From: Micromonospora yasonensis
Lineage (GTDB): Bacteria > Actinomycetota > Actinomycetes > Mycobacteriales > Micromonosporaceae
Assembly (NCBI RefSeq): GCF_026013475.1
Contig: NZ_JAPDPH010000012.1
Location: 1-60,751 of the forward strand
DNA length: 60,751 nt
Direction: 5' to 3'
The translations under genes were made by a program, and so were the position numbers. The notes below the pieces were generated by a model. The model was not told where the DNA came from, made no database searches, and worked only from the letters and a program-made list of their open reading frames with translations. Shown here piece by piece: positions 41,217 to 49,024 of this stretch. The stretch's first letter is position 1. Each line of letters opens with the position of its first letter.

Positions 41217-42341
41217 TCACTCCTCGCGCTCGCGGGGGTTGCGCTCACCGTCGCGGGGATCGCTCTCGCCGCTGCGGGAGGCCAGCAGCCGACGGTACGA
41301 CGCCAGCCGGCGCGGGTCGGCCTTGCCGGTGGCCACCCAGCCGTCCAGCGCGCAGTCCGGCGCGTCGGCGGTGTGCGGGCAGTTCGGCGGGCAGTCGACG
41401 GTCGCCTCCACCAGGTCGGGGAAGCCGTGCAGCAGGCTCTCCGCGGAGACGTGCGCCAGCCCGAAGCTGCGTACCCCGGGGGTGTCGATGATCCAGCCCG
41501 GGTCGCCCTCGGCCCCCTCCCACCTGGGCAGCCGCAGCGCCACCGCGCTGGTCGAGGTGTGTCGGCCCCGGCCGATCGCGCTGACCGTGCCGACCGCCCG
41601 GTCCGCCTCCGGGACCAGCCGGTTGACCAGCGTCGACTTGCCCACCCCGGAGTGCCCCACGAGGACCGAGACCCGGCCGGCGAGCAGCGCGCGCAGCGCG
41701 TCCAGGTCGGCGTCGGGCTGGATCAGCACGTACGGCAGTTCCAGCTCGGTGTAGTAGCCGAGCACCGCCTCCGGCCCGGCCAGGTCGGCCTTGGTCAGGC
41801 AGAGCAGCGGCTCGATGTCGGCGTCGTACGCGGCCACCAGGCAGCGGTCGATGAACCCGGTCCGCGGCGGCGGGTCGGCCAGCGCGCTGACGATCACCAA
41901 CTGGTCGGCGTTGGCGACCACCACCCGTTCCAGCCGCCCCTCGGCCGTGGTCGCGTCGTCCTCGGCGGTGCGCCGCAGCACCGATCGGCGCTCGGCGATC
42001 CGGACGATCCGGGCCAGCGCCCCCGGGGCGCCCGAGGTGTCCCCGACCAGTCCGACCCGGTCGCCGACCACCACGGACTTGCGGCCCAGCTCGCGGGCCC
42101 GCATCGCGGTCACGGTCGGGGTGTCCGGCCCGGCGTCGGGCAGCACGCAGGTGTAGCGGCCCCGGTCGACGGCGATCACGAACCCGTCGACCGCGTTCTC
42201 GTGTCGCGGCCGGGTCCGGGTACGTGGGCGCGAGGATTTCCCGGGTCGGACCCGGACGTCGTCCTCGTCGTACTCCCGCCGTCTGGTCGCCAGGACGTCC
42301 CCCCGTCGCGTCAGTTCTTGCCGGTCACCATCCCCGACCAT
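41217..42341 (-). CDS. rsgA: Ribosome-maturation GTPase RsgA
   Basis: A 374-residue circularly permuted GTPase. Order: OB-fold (about 50-115), TKAD (183-186), P-loop GHSGVGKS (229-236), DTPG (286-289), and a zinc knuckle C317-x3-C321-x-H323-x6-C330. It matures the 30S subunit. No good ribosome site is visible; the ATG at 42341 lies 31 bp inside the end of aroA and implies coupling, and any start is uncertain. The gene end runs into a GAGCG-rich repeated sequence that supplies the last acidic residues. Confidence 0.88.
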   Translation of the reverse strand: MVGDGDRQELTRRGDVLATRRREYDEDDVRVRPGKSSRPRTRTRPRHENAVDGFVIAVDRGRYTCVLPDAGPDTPTVTAMRARELGRKSVVVGDRVGLVGDTSGAPGALARIVRIAERRSVLRRTAEDDATTAEGRLERVVVANADQLVIVSALADPPPRTGFIDRCLVAAYDADIEPLLCLTKADLAGPEAVLGYYTELELPYVLIQPDADLDALRALLAGRVSVLVGHSGVGKSTLVNRLVPEADRAVGTVSAIGRGRHTSTSAVALRLPRWEGAEGDPGWIIDTPGVRSFGLAHVSAESLLHGFPDLVEATVDCPPNCPHTADAPDCALDGWVATGKADPRRLASYRRLLASRSGESDPRDGERNPREREE

Positions 42342-43618
42342 AGTGCCGGGAACTCCGGCATGGTCTTGGAGGTGCACGCCACGTCGTCCACCTCGATGCC
42401 GGGCACGGCCAGCCCGGCCACCGCCGCGGCGTGCGCCATCCGGTGGTCGGCGTACGTCCGGAAGGTGCCGCCGCGTAGCGGGCGGGGCCGGATCTCCAGC
42501 CCGTCGGCGGATTCGGTGATGTCGGCGCCCAGCGCGGTGAACTCCTTGGCCAGCGCGGCGATCCGGTCGGTCTCGTGGCCCCGGATGTGCCCGACCCCGG
42601 TGAGCCGGGAGGGCGAGTCGGCGAGCATCGCCAGCGCGGTCAGCGCCGGGGTCAGCTCGCTGACGTCGGAGAGGTCGGCGACCAGGCCGTGCACGGTGCC
42701 GGTGCCCCGGACGGTCAGCCCGGAGGTGGTCAGCGTCACCTCGCCGCCCATCCGGGTCAGCAGGGCGCGCAGCTGCTCGACCGGCTGCATGCTGCTGCGC
42801 GGCCAGCCCTGGAGGGTCACCTCGCCGCCGGTGACCAGCGCGGCGGCGAAGAACGGCACCGCCCCGGACAGGTCCGGCTCGATCTCCCAGCCCCGCCCCG
42901 TCAGCGGGCCGGGCTCGACCGTCCAGACGTCGGGGGTGGTGTCGTCGACCGCGGCCCCGGCGGCCCGCAGCATCTGCACGGTCATCCGCAGGTGCGGCGC
43001 GGACGGGACCGGCGGCCCCTCGTGCCGGACCACCACGCCCCGGTCGAACCGAGGCGCGGCCAGCAGCAGGCCGGAGACGAGCTGGCTGGAGGCGGACGCG
43101 TCGATCACCACCTCGCCGCCGACGACCCGGCCGGCGCCGAGCACCGCCAGCGGCAGGCTGCCGGACTCCGGTGTGTCGATGCGTACGCCGAGGGAGCGCA
43201 ACGCCCCGACCAGCGGGCCGATCGGGCGGACTCGGGCCTGCGGGTCGCCGTCGAAGGTGACCCGGCCCTCGGCGAGCCCGGCCACCGGCGGCAGGAAGCG
43301 CATCACCGTGCCGGCCAGGCCGACGTCGACGTGGGCGGGGCCGACCAGCCGGTGCGGCCGGACCAGCCAGCGCTCGTCGTCGGAGACCGACACGTGCGCG
43401 CCCATCTCGCGCAGCCCGCCGGCCATCAGCTCGGTGTCCCGGGCGCGCAGCGGCCGGGCGAGCGTGGACGGCCCGCTGGCCAGCGCGCTGAGCACCAGGG
43501 CCCGGGCGGTCATCGACTTGGAGCCGGGCAGGCGCAGCGTGATGCCGACCGGATCGGTCGCGGTCGGCGCGGTCCACGGCTCCGGTGGACGCGTCGCGGT
43601 CAGATTCCCCACGGTCAC
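42311..43618 (-). CDS. aroA: 3-phosphoshikimate 1-carboxyvinyltransferase (EPSP synthase)
   Basis: A 435-residue AroA: LPGSKSMTARALVLSALA, GLAGTVMRFLPPVAGLA, FDGDPQARVRPIGPL, and GGTFRTYADHRMAHAAAV with the final TSKTMPEFPALW. It makes EPSP in aromatic amino-acid synthesis and is the glyphosate target. A GTG at 43618 is chosen; a GTG at 43612 is an alternative. It heads the rsgA-hisN operon and is divergent from the SRAP gene. Confidence 0.93.
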   Translation of the reverse strand: MTVGNLTATRPPEPWTAPTATDPVGITLRLPGSKSMTARALVLSALASGPSTLARPLRARDTELMAGGLREMGAHVSVSDDERWLVRPHRLVGPAHVDVGLAGTVMRFLPPVAGLAEGRVTFDGDPQARVRPIGPLVGALRSLGVRIDTPESGSLPLAVLGAGRVVGGEVVIDASASSQLVSGLLLAAPRFDRGVVVRHEGPPVPSAPHLRMTVQMLRAAGAAVDDTTPDVWTVEPGPLTGRGWEIEPDLSGAVPFFAAALVTGGEVTLQGWPRSSMQPVEQLRALLTRMGGEVTLTTSGLTVRGTGTVHGLVADLSDVSELTPALTALAMLADSPSRLTGVGHIRGHETDRIAALAKEFTALGADITESADGLEIRPRPLRGGTFRTYADHRMAHAAAVAGLAVPGIEVDDVACTSKTMPEFPALWSGMVTGKN

Positions 43619-43713
43619 ATTGTGCCAATTCGTGGGGCCGGGGGAACCGCCCGTCGTCCCACCTCCCGGTTGGCGGGACAGCCGGAAGCGGGGCAAGGGG
43701 TTAGCGTGTGCCC

Positions 43714-44424
43714 ATGTGCGGGAGGTACGCGACGAGCCGGAGCGCGGGCGACCTGGGCGCGCTGTTCGAGTCGTACGACGAGACCGGCGGCACGGTCGGC
43801 CCGGACTTCAACGTCGCCCCGACCGACCCGGTGCCGCTGGTCCGGCTGGCTCCGGAGGGGCACCGGGCGCTCTCGGTCGGCCGCTGGGGCCTGGTGCCGC
43901 ACTGGTCGCGTAGCGCCGCCGGCGCGGCCCGCATGATCAACGCGCGGGTGGAGACCATCGCCACCAGCCGGGCGTACGCCCCGTCCTTCGCCCGCCGCCG
44001 CTGCCTGGTCCCCGCCGACGGCTGGTACGAGTGGGTCCGCGAGCCGGGCGGCCGGCGGCAGCCCTACTACATGACCCCGCGCGACGGTTCGGTGCTCGCC
44101 CTCGCCGGCATCTGGTCGGTGTGGGCGTCCGGCGGCAGCGAACTGCTCACCTTCAGCGTGCTGACCACGGCGGCCGTCGGCGAGCTGGCCGAGGTGCACG
44201 ACCGGATGCCGCTGCTGCTGCCCCGGGAGCGCTGGGCGTCCTGGCTCGGGCCGGCCGACGAGCCGGCCGCGTTGCTCGTCCCGCCGGCACCGGAATGGCT
44301 CGCCGGGTTGGAGATCCGCCCGGTCTCCCCGGCGGTCGGAGACGTCCGAAACGACGGTCCCGCGCTCACCGCACGCGTTCCGCTCGCCCGCGAGGAGGCT
44401 GTTACGGAAATGACGCTGTTCTGA
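43714..44424 (+). CDS. SOS-response associated peptidase-family protein (SRAP, YedK/HMCES)
   Basis: A 236-residue SRAP protein. The catalytic Cys2 follows the start Met, and the family residues N33 (FNVAP), N76/E80 (NARVE), E106 (WYEW) and H162 (HDRMP) are present. It crosslinks to abasic sites in single-stranded DNA. The ATG at 43714 is required, because Cys2 must become the N-terminal residue. It sits between aroA and the WhiB gene, as Rv3226 does in mycobacteria. Confidence 0.92.
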   Translation: MCGRYATSRSAGDLGALFESYDETGGTVGPDFNVAPTDPVPLVRLAPEGHRALSVGRWGLVPHWSRSAAGAARMINARVETIATSRAYAPSFARRRCLVPADGWYEWVREPGGRRQPYYMTPRDGSVLALAGIWSVWASGGSELLTFSVLTTAAVGELAEVHDRMPLLLPRERWASWLGPADEPAALLVPPAPEWLAGLEIRPVSPAVGDVRNDGPALTARVPLAREEAVTEMTLF

Positions 44425-44510
44425 GTACTGGTGACACATTGTCGTGTGCTGATTTGCCGGGGTTGCGCCTGAATCGTCGCCGGCTTTTCAGCCATGTTTG
44501 CTGCAGAGTC

Positions 44511-44540
44511 TTGTCCCCGTGTCCGCGAGTGCGATAGAAC
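44511..44540 (+). promoter_or_regulatory. Candidate promoter of the WhiB gene
   Basis: TTGTCC (44511-44516) and TAGAAC (44535-44540) are 18 nt apart, about 95 bp upstream of the WhiB start. Motif match only. Confidence 0.3.
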
Positions 44541-44632
44541 ACAGCGCCGGCGTTGGGCGTCTGTTCGCACGGGGCGGATGACACCCATCGATCTTCCAGG
44601 ATCAGGCCGGTCCCACGGGGGAGGTGGGTGTA

Positions 44633-45025
44633 TTGACACGGGCACGTATGCCCCGCCCGCACGAGGTGGCCGCCGCACGACGAGACCCGCGACTGCTGCG
44701 GGCGTTGCGGGAGCGGCGACAGGACGAGGCGTGGCGGACCAGAGGAACCTGTCAGAGCGTGGATCCGGAGACCTTCTTTCCGGCACCCAACGAACCGGCC
44801 GACGCGGCCGTCGCGCTCTGCCGTAGTTGTGACGTCCAGGGATCCTGCCTGGCCTGGGCGCTGGAGGTGGGGGACTGCCACGGCGTCTGGGGCGGCACCA
44901 CCCCGCGCGAACGGCGGGCGATGCTGGTCGCCTGGCGTAGCGAGGTGCAACCGGATCCGGACGCCCGCGACGAGGCCGGCCCGCCGGTCCGCGACCGGCT
45001 GCTCACGTTGGTGCCGTTGAGCTGA
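44633..45025 (+). CDS. WhiB-family iron-sulfur transcription factor
   Basis: About 130 residues. The iron-sulfur ligands are C40, C63, C66 and C72, and GVWGG is at 84-88. An extra Cys82 lies just before it. N-terminal residues 1-35 are a basic helix-rich extension not seen in short WhiB1 proteins. The TTG at 44633 is favoured by a GGGGGAGG site eight bases upstream; a GTG at 44624 and an ATG at 44648 are alternatives. It lies between SRAP and sigR. I could not assign the subgroup with confidence. Confidence 0.85.
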   Translation: MTRARMPRPHEVAAARRDPRLLRALRERRQDEAWRTRGTCQSVDPETFFPAPNEPADAAVALCRSCDVQGSCLAWALEVGDCHGVWGGTTPRERRAMLVAWRSEVQPDPDARDEAGPPVRDRLLTLVPLS

Positions 45026-45030
45026 TTTCC

Positions 45031-45075
45031 GGCGTCGCCCGCACCCCTTTTCCGGGTGCGGGCGACGCCGTTTTT
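45031..45075 (+). terminator. Intrinsic terminator after the WhiB gene
   Basis: GGCGTCGCCCGCACCC (45031-45046) pairs perfectly with GGGTGCGGGCGACGCC (45054-45069), followed by GTTTTT. Confidence 0.88.
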
Positions 45076-45252
45076 CCGCCCCGGTGGCCGTCGCGGCTAC
45101 CTGTCCGGCCAGGCACCGAGCGCCGTGGTCAGCGCGGATTCCGGTCCGGCCGCGGTGATCCCGGTGCCGGTGTCACGGGTGCGGTCCGCCCGGAGCGGCC
45201 CGGTCGCGCCGGCCGCCGTCGGGCCGGCCGATCCGGGCCGCAGAATGGGTCG

Positions 45253-45870
45253 GTGCGGCAGACCGACGAGATCTCCACGCCCCGCGGACCGGCCCGGGTC
45301 GACACCGACCTGCCGGACGGCCGGTACCCCACGTTGCTGGTGCTCGGCCATGGCGCGGGCGGCGACGTGACCGCCCCGGACCTGATCGCGGTGCGGGACG
45401 CCGTGGTCGCCGCTGGGGTGGGCGTGGTGCGGGTCACCCAGCCGTACCGGGTCGCCGGTAGGCGCGCGCCCGCGCCCGCCGGGCACCTCGACGAGGCGTG
45501 GACGGCGGTGCTGGCCGCGCTCCGGGAGCGCCACGCCGGTGTCGCCCGCTGGGTGGTCGGCGGCCGGTCCAGCGGCGCCCGGGTCGCCTGCCGTACCGCT
45601 GGCGTGGTCGGCGCGGACGGGATCGTCGCGCTCGCCTTCCCGTTGCACCCGCCGGGCCGCCCGGAGCGCTCCCGCGCCGACGAGCTGCGTACCGGCCTGC
45701 CCACCCTGGTGGTCAACGGGGACCGGGACCCGTTCGGGGTGCCCGAGTCGGGGCCCGACGTCGAGGTGGTGACCCGCCCGGGCGAGCGGCACGACCTGCG
45801 CGGCGATCCGGCCGGCAGTGCCGCGGTGGTCCGCGACTGGCTGCACGTCCGGGGTTGGACACCCGGCTGA
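45253..45870 (+). CDS. Alpha/beta hydrolase (dienelactone-hydrolase/KANL3-like)
   Basis: A 205-residue hydrolase: nucleophile elbow GRSSGAR (about 102-108), acidic residue in VVNGDRDPFG and a C-terminal catalytic His in GERHDL. The shape fits the short KANL3/Tex30 subfamily. GTG start at 45253. The substrate is unknown. Confidence 0.78.
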   Translation: MRQTDEISTPRGPARVDTDLPDGRYPTLLVLGHGAGGDVTAPDLIAVRDAVVAAGVGVVRVTQPYRVAGRRAPAPAGHLDEAWTAVLAALRERHAGVARWVVGGRSSGARVACRTAGVVGADGIVALAFPLHPPGRPERSRADELRTGLPTLVVNGDRDPFGVPESGPDVEVVTRPGERHDLRGDPAGSAAVVRDWLHVRGWTPG

Positions 45871-46062
45871 CCCTCGCCCCCACCGGCGCCCAGGGGGCGG
45901 AGTGATCTTGCGAGACCACGGGCGTGACCGGGAGTGGCGGCGGGTCGTTGCATCGGTTGGTGCCGGCCGCCCGGTTCGGGGTCCGGGGCCATCCTCCCAG
46001 GCCCTTCCTGGTCCCAGCGTCGGTCGCGGCCGAGGCCGGGACCAGGAACGGCGGGTGGCGGC

Positions 46063-46089
46063 GGAATGTGGCGGGCGGCGGTACGCGTT
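46063..46089 (+). promoter_or_regulatory. Sigma-R type promoter upstream of sigR
   Basis: GGAAT (46063-46067) and GTT (46087-46089) are 19 nt apart. It lies 40 bp upstream of the GTG at 46129 that opens a longer in-frame version of SigR. This resembles the S. coelicolor arrangement where a sigma-R-dependent promoter drives the long, unstable SigR form. Confidence 0.65.
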
Positions 46090-46128
46090 ACTACTCCCGG
46101 ATGACATTTCAGCCGAGGGGGGTGACCG

Positions 46129-46320
46129 GTGCCGACCGAGACACGGAGCCGGGAGCGGGACGAACAGGACGCGCGGCAGCTCAGGCGGCTGCTCGACGCG
46201 CCCGAGTGGCCCGCTGGGGCGTCGGCCGTGAGCACCAGCACACAGTCCGGAAGTGAATCTGCCGGCAGGCGGGTACGCGTATCCTCGGCGGGAAAGCATC
46301 CGACGCGAGGGGATGTGCGG
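46129..46320 (+). other. In-frame 5' extension encoding a long SigR form
   Basis: From the GTG at 46129 an open frame runs without a stop into sigR, adding 64 residues ([20 protein letters not shown] and a Ser/Gly/Arg-rich part). GAGGGGGG lies 7-14 bases before the GTG. This extension would exist only on transcripts starting downstream of the promoter at 46063-46089. Inference from a known Streptomyces case, not shown for this genome. Confidence 0.5.
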
Positions 46321-46935
46321 TTGACCACCGAGAAGACGGACGAGCGCAGGGCCCGCTTCGAGCGGGACGCGATGCCCTTCGTCGATCAGCTCTACGCTGC
46401 CGGGCTGCGGATGACGCGCAACCCGGCGGATGCCGAGGACCTGGTCCAGGAGACGTACCTGAAGGCGTACGCCGCCTTCCACCAGTTCGAGCAGGGCACG
46501 AACCTGAAGGCCTGGCTCTACCGGATCCTGACCAACACCTACATCAACTCCTACCGGAAGCGGCAGCGCCAGCCCGTCCAGGCGCCCACGGACGAGATCA
46601 CCGACTGGCAGCTCGCCGAGGCCGAGTCGCACACCTCCAGCGGGCTGCGCTCGGCGGAGACCGAGGCGCTGGACCGGCTGCCGGACAGCGACGTCAAGGA
46701 GGCCCTCCAGCAGTTGCCGGAGGAGTTCCGCTTGGCGGTCTACCTGACCGATGTCGAGGGCTTCTCCTACAAGGAGGTCGCCGACATCATGGGTACGCCG
46801 ATCGGCACCGTGATGTCCCGGCTGCACCGCGGTCGACGTAATCTGCGGAAGCTGCTCGAGCAGTACGCGGCGGAGCGGGGCTTCACCTCCGCGCCGTCGA
46901 AGGGTTCGACCGCCGCCGCAGGCCGGGAGGTGTGA
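46321..46935 (+). CDS. sigR: RNA polymerase sigma factor SigR/SigH type (disulfide stress)
   Basis: The short form has 204 residues. Region 2 is about 15-85 ([40 protein letters not shown]), and region 4 is about 120-180 ([35 protein letters not shown]). The identity rests on this and on the downstream RsrA-like anti-sigma with a zinc thiol motif. It controls thiol-redox genes such as mycoredoxin. Start codon is uncertain: TTG 46321 or GTG 46315 for the short form, GTG 46129 for the long form. Confidence 0.9.
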   Translation: MTTEKTDERRARFERDAMPFVDQLYAAGLRMTRNPADAEDLVQETYLKAYAAFHQFEQGTNLKAWLYRILTNTYINSYRKRQRQPVQAPTDEITDWQLAEAESHTSSGLRSAETEALDRLPDSDVKEALQQLPEEFRLAVYLTDVEGFSYKEVADIMGTPIGTVMSRLHRGRRNLRKLLEQYAAERGFTSAPSKGSTAAAGREV

Positions 46936-47225
46936 CCGTGAGCTGTGGAGAGCCGCACGAGACGGACTGCCGCGAGGTGCTCGCCGAGGTCTACCTCTAC
47001 CTCGACCTGGAGTGCGCCGAGGAGCGCCGCGCCCTGATCCGGCATCACTTGGAGGAGTGCGGGCCCTGCCTGCAGGAGTACGGCATCGAGCAGGAGGTGA
47101 AGGCGCTGGTCGCGCGCTGCTGCGGCAACGAGACCGCGCCCGAGCAGCTCCGCGAGCGGCTGCGCCTGCGCCTGACCGAGCTGGTGGTCTTCGAGACCAC
47201 CGAATCCCGCGAACTCGCCGACTGA
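46932..47225 (+). CDS. rsrA: Zinc-binding redox anti-sigma factor, RsrA type
   Basis: A 97-residue ZAS-family protein. Zinc/redox motif H39-x3-C43-x2-C46, plus C13 and C63-C64. In RsrA, disulfide formation between such cysteines releases SigR. The GTG overlaps the sigR stop by 4 bp, and a palindromic terminator follows. Confidence 0.9.
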   Translation: MTVSCGEPHETDCREVLAEVYLYLDLECAEERRALIRHHLEECGPCLQEYGIEQEVKALVARCCGNETAPEQLRERLRLRLTELVVFETTESRELAD

Positions 47226-47250
47226 GCGCGACCGCGACAAGCTGAAGACA

Positions 47251-47286
47251 CCGGTGGCCCGGGTCCGATCGGACCCGGGCCACCGG
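47251..47286. terminator. Palindromic terminator between rsrA and bL37
   Basis: CCGGTGGCCCGGGTCCGA and its exact reverse complement are contiguous over 47251-47286, a perfect 36-bp palindrome between convergent genes. Confidence 0.82.
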
Positions 47287-47307
47287 CGTTGTCCAGCCCC
47301 TGCGTGA

Positions 47308-47382
47308 TCAGGAGTTGGGGCGCTTGCCGTGGTTCGCGCTGCTCTTCTTGCGGGCCTTCTTCTTGCGGGCCTTCTTCGCCAT
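47308..47382 (-). CDS. 50S ribosomal protein bL37
   Basis: A 24-residue, highly basic protein (MAKKARKKKARKK, then SSANHGKRPNS) that matches the short actinobacterial large-subunit protein bL37 first seen in mycobacterial ribosome structures. AAGGAGG lies eight bases upstream of the ATG. It is easily missed because of its size. It is convergent with rsrA. Confidence 0.88.
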   Translation of the reverse strand: MAKKARKKKARKKSSANHGKRPNS

Positions 47383-47592
47383 GCTCTGCCTCCTTGTGCT
47401 GGTCACGGTCCGGCCGCGGCGAGCGCGGCGAGGTCGCGTACCGGTCCACCGGCGGTGCGGGGACCGACCCGCTGATGCTAGTGCCGGCCATGGCTGCCCC
47501 GGCCCGCCGGGGGCGGAAGCCAGGGGTTCGGATGTGACGCCGGCCATGATTGGATACCGTTCGCAGGCACACCGTGGAGAGGGAGGGCCGGG

Positions 47593-47808
47593 ATGGCCGA
47601 GGAGATCCGCGCCGAGATGGTGGCGAACGTCTGGAAGGTCGTCGCGTCGGCCGGGGACACCGTGTCCGAGGGGGACACCCTGGTGATCCTGGAGTCGATG
47701 AAGATGGAGATCCCGGTGGTGGCCGAGTCCGACGGTGTGGTGCAGCAGATCGCGGTCAACGAGGGCGACGTGGTGCAGGACGGCGACCTGATCGCGGTGA
47801 TCGGTTGA
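47593..47808 (+). CDS. Biotin/lipoyl carrier protein
   Basis: A 71-residue biotinyl domain with the biotinylation site ESMKMEI (Lys37). It resembles the stand-alone biotin carrier Rv3221c of M. tuberculosis, which also neighbours sigH/rshA. It overlaps the GNAT gene by 4 bp. The carboxylase it serves is not here. Confidence 0.9.
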   Translation: MAEEIRAEMVANVWKVVASAGDTVSEGDTLVILESMKMEIPVVAESDGVVQQIAVNEGDVVQDGDLIAVIG

Positions 47809-48317
47809 CCGGCCCGATCGTCCGCCGGGCGGAACCGGCCGACCACCCGGCGGTGGCCCGCCTGACCGTCGCCGCGTACGAGGCGGACGGCCAGCTCAAG
47901 GGCGAGAACGGCTACGGCGCGGTGCTGGCCGACGTGGCCACCCGGGCGGAGACCGGTGAGGTGCTGGTCGCGGTCGACGAGGCCACCGGGGCCGTGCTGG
48001 GCGCTGTGACGTTCGTGCTGGCTGGCACCCCGTACGCCGAACTCTCCGGGCCGGGCGAGGCGGAGTTCCGGATGCTCGCGGTCGACCCGGCCGCGCAGGG
48101 TCGGGGCGCCGGTGCGGTCCTGGTCCAGGCCTGCGTGGCACGGGCCACCGAGCTGGGCTGCAGGGCCGTGGTGATCTGCGTACGCAGCGGCATGGCCGCG
48201 TCGGCCCACCGGCTCTACGCGCGGTTCGGCTTCGTCCGGGTGCCCGAGAAGGACTGGTCCCCGCAGCCCGGCGTGGAGCTGCTGGGCCTGCGGCTGGAAC
48301 TGCCCGGTCGGGGCTGA
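47805..48317 (+). CDS. GNAT-family N-acetyltransferase
   Basis: A 170-residue GNAT protein: acetyl-CoA loop in FRMLAVDPAAQGRGAGAVLV and a final helix region LYARFGFVRVPEKDW. It begins with TTG (TTGA overlap with the carrier gene), so it is co-translated with it. The acceptor is unknown. Confidence 0.82.
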   Translation: MTGPIVRRAEPADHPAVARLTVAAYEADGQLKGENGYGAVLADVATRAETGEVLVAVDEATGAVLGAVTFVLAGTPYAELSGPGEAEFRMLAVDPAAQGRGAGAVLVQACVARATELGCRAVVICVRSGMAASAHRLYARFGFVRVPEKDWSPQPGVELLGLRLELPGRG

Positions 48318-48340
48318 CCGCCGGCCGCGAACCGGCCCGG

Positions 48341-48919
48341 TCAGTCAGCGTCGGCGATCTTCGCCAGCAGCTCGTCGGCGACGTCCAGCGCGATCTTCGT
48401 CCGCTCGTCCTCGGTGATGCCCGGGGCACGGATGGCGAACCAGCTGGTGTGTACGGCGAACAGGCACAGCGTGGCCCGGAGCTGGGCCTGCGGCGACTCG
48501 TCGCCCCGGCACAGCTCGTTGGCCAGCCGCATCATCCGCTCCCGCATCTGCATGCCGGCGCTGAGGCTCTTCAGCACGGTCTGGTTCTGCTCGAAGAAGC
48601 GCATCACCGAGGGCAGCTCGCCGCCGAACATGGCCTCGGCGTACCGGCTGATCAGGGCGTGGCGGGTGGTCAGGGTGGCGGGCTGGGTGCGGGCCCACTC
48701 GATCAGGTCGTCGATCCGGCGCAGCCGGTCCTCGACGAAGCTGTTGACGATCTCGTCCTTGCTCTTGAAGTGGTAATAGAGGGCGGCCTTGGTCACCCCG
48801 AGCCGCTCGGCGATCTCCCGCAGCGAGGTCCTCTCGTACCCCTGCTCGGTGAAGAGCTCCAGCGCGACGGCCTGGATGCGTTGCCGCGTGCCGCCTGTGC
48901 TCTCCCTCACCGCTACCAC
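48341..48919 (-). CDS. TetR-family repressor
   Basis: A 192-residue TetR protein. HTH residues about 12-58 (RIQAVALELFTEQGYERTSL, LGVTKAALYYHFKSKDEIV), with a helical ligand domain beyond. GTG at 48919 (a GTG at 48910 is also possible). It is divergent from a drug-efflux-like MFS gene with palindromes in the gap, which suggests it represses that gene. Confidence 0.88.
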   Translation of the reverse strand: MVAVRESTGGTRQRIQAVALELFTEQGYERTSLREIAERLGVTKAALYYHFKSKDEIVNSFVEDRLRRIDDLIEWARTQPATLTTRHALISRYAEAMFGGELPSVMRFFEQNQTVLKSLSAGMQMRERMMRLANELCRGDESPQAQLRATLCLFAVHTSWFAIRAPGITEDERTKIALDVADELLAKIADAD

Positions 48920-48950
48920 CTATCTCGCTTGACGGGTTTCTGCTGTCCAA

Positions 48951-48996
48951 CTTACCGTGCGGCTAGTAAGGTAACTAGCCGGGCGGCAAGTAAGTC
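48951..48996 (+). promoter_or_regulatory. TetR/MFS divergent operator region
   Basis: A perfect inverted repeat GGCTAGT-N6-ACTAGCC lies in the middle, flanked by ACTTACCG on the left and CAAGTAAGT on the right, which form an outer imperfect inverted repeat. It lies between the two divergent starts (48919 and 49025). Confidence 0.6.
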
Positions 48997-49024
48997 GGTC
49001 ACAGATCTTCGGGGGAGCTTACCC

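Noticed and set aside
45871..46062. A protein-coding gene between the alpha/beta hydrolase and sigR
   Set aside because: Open frames exist, but they lack ribosome sites and plausible composition; the segment is better read as the sigR promoter region.
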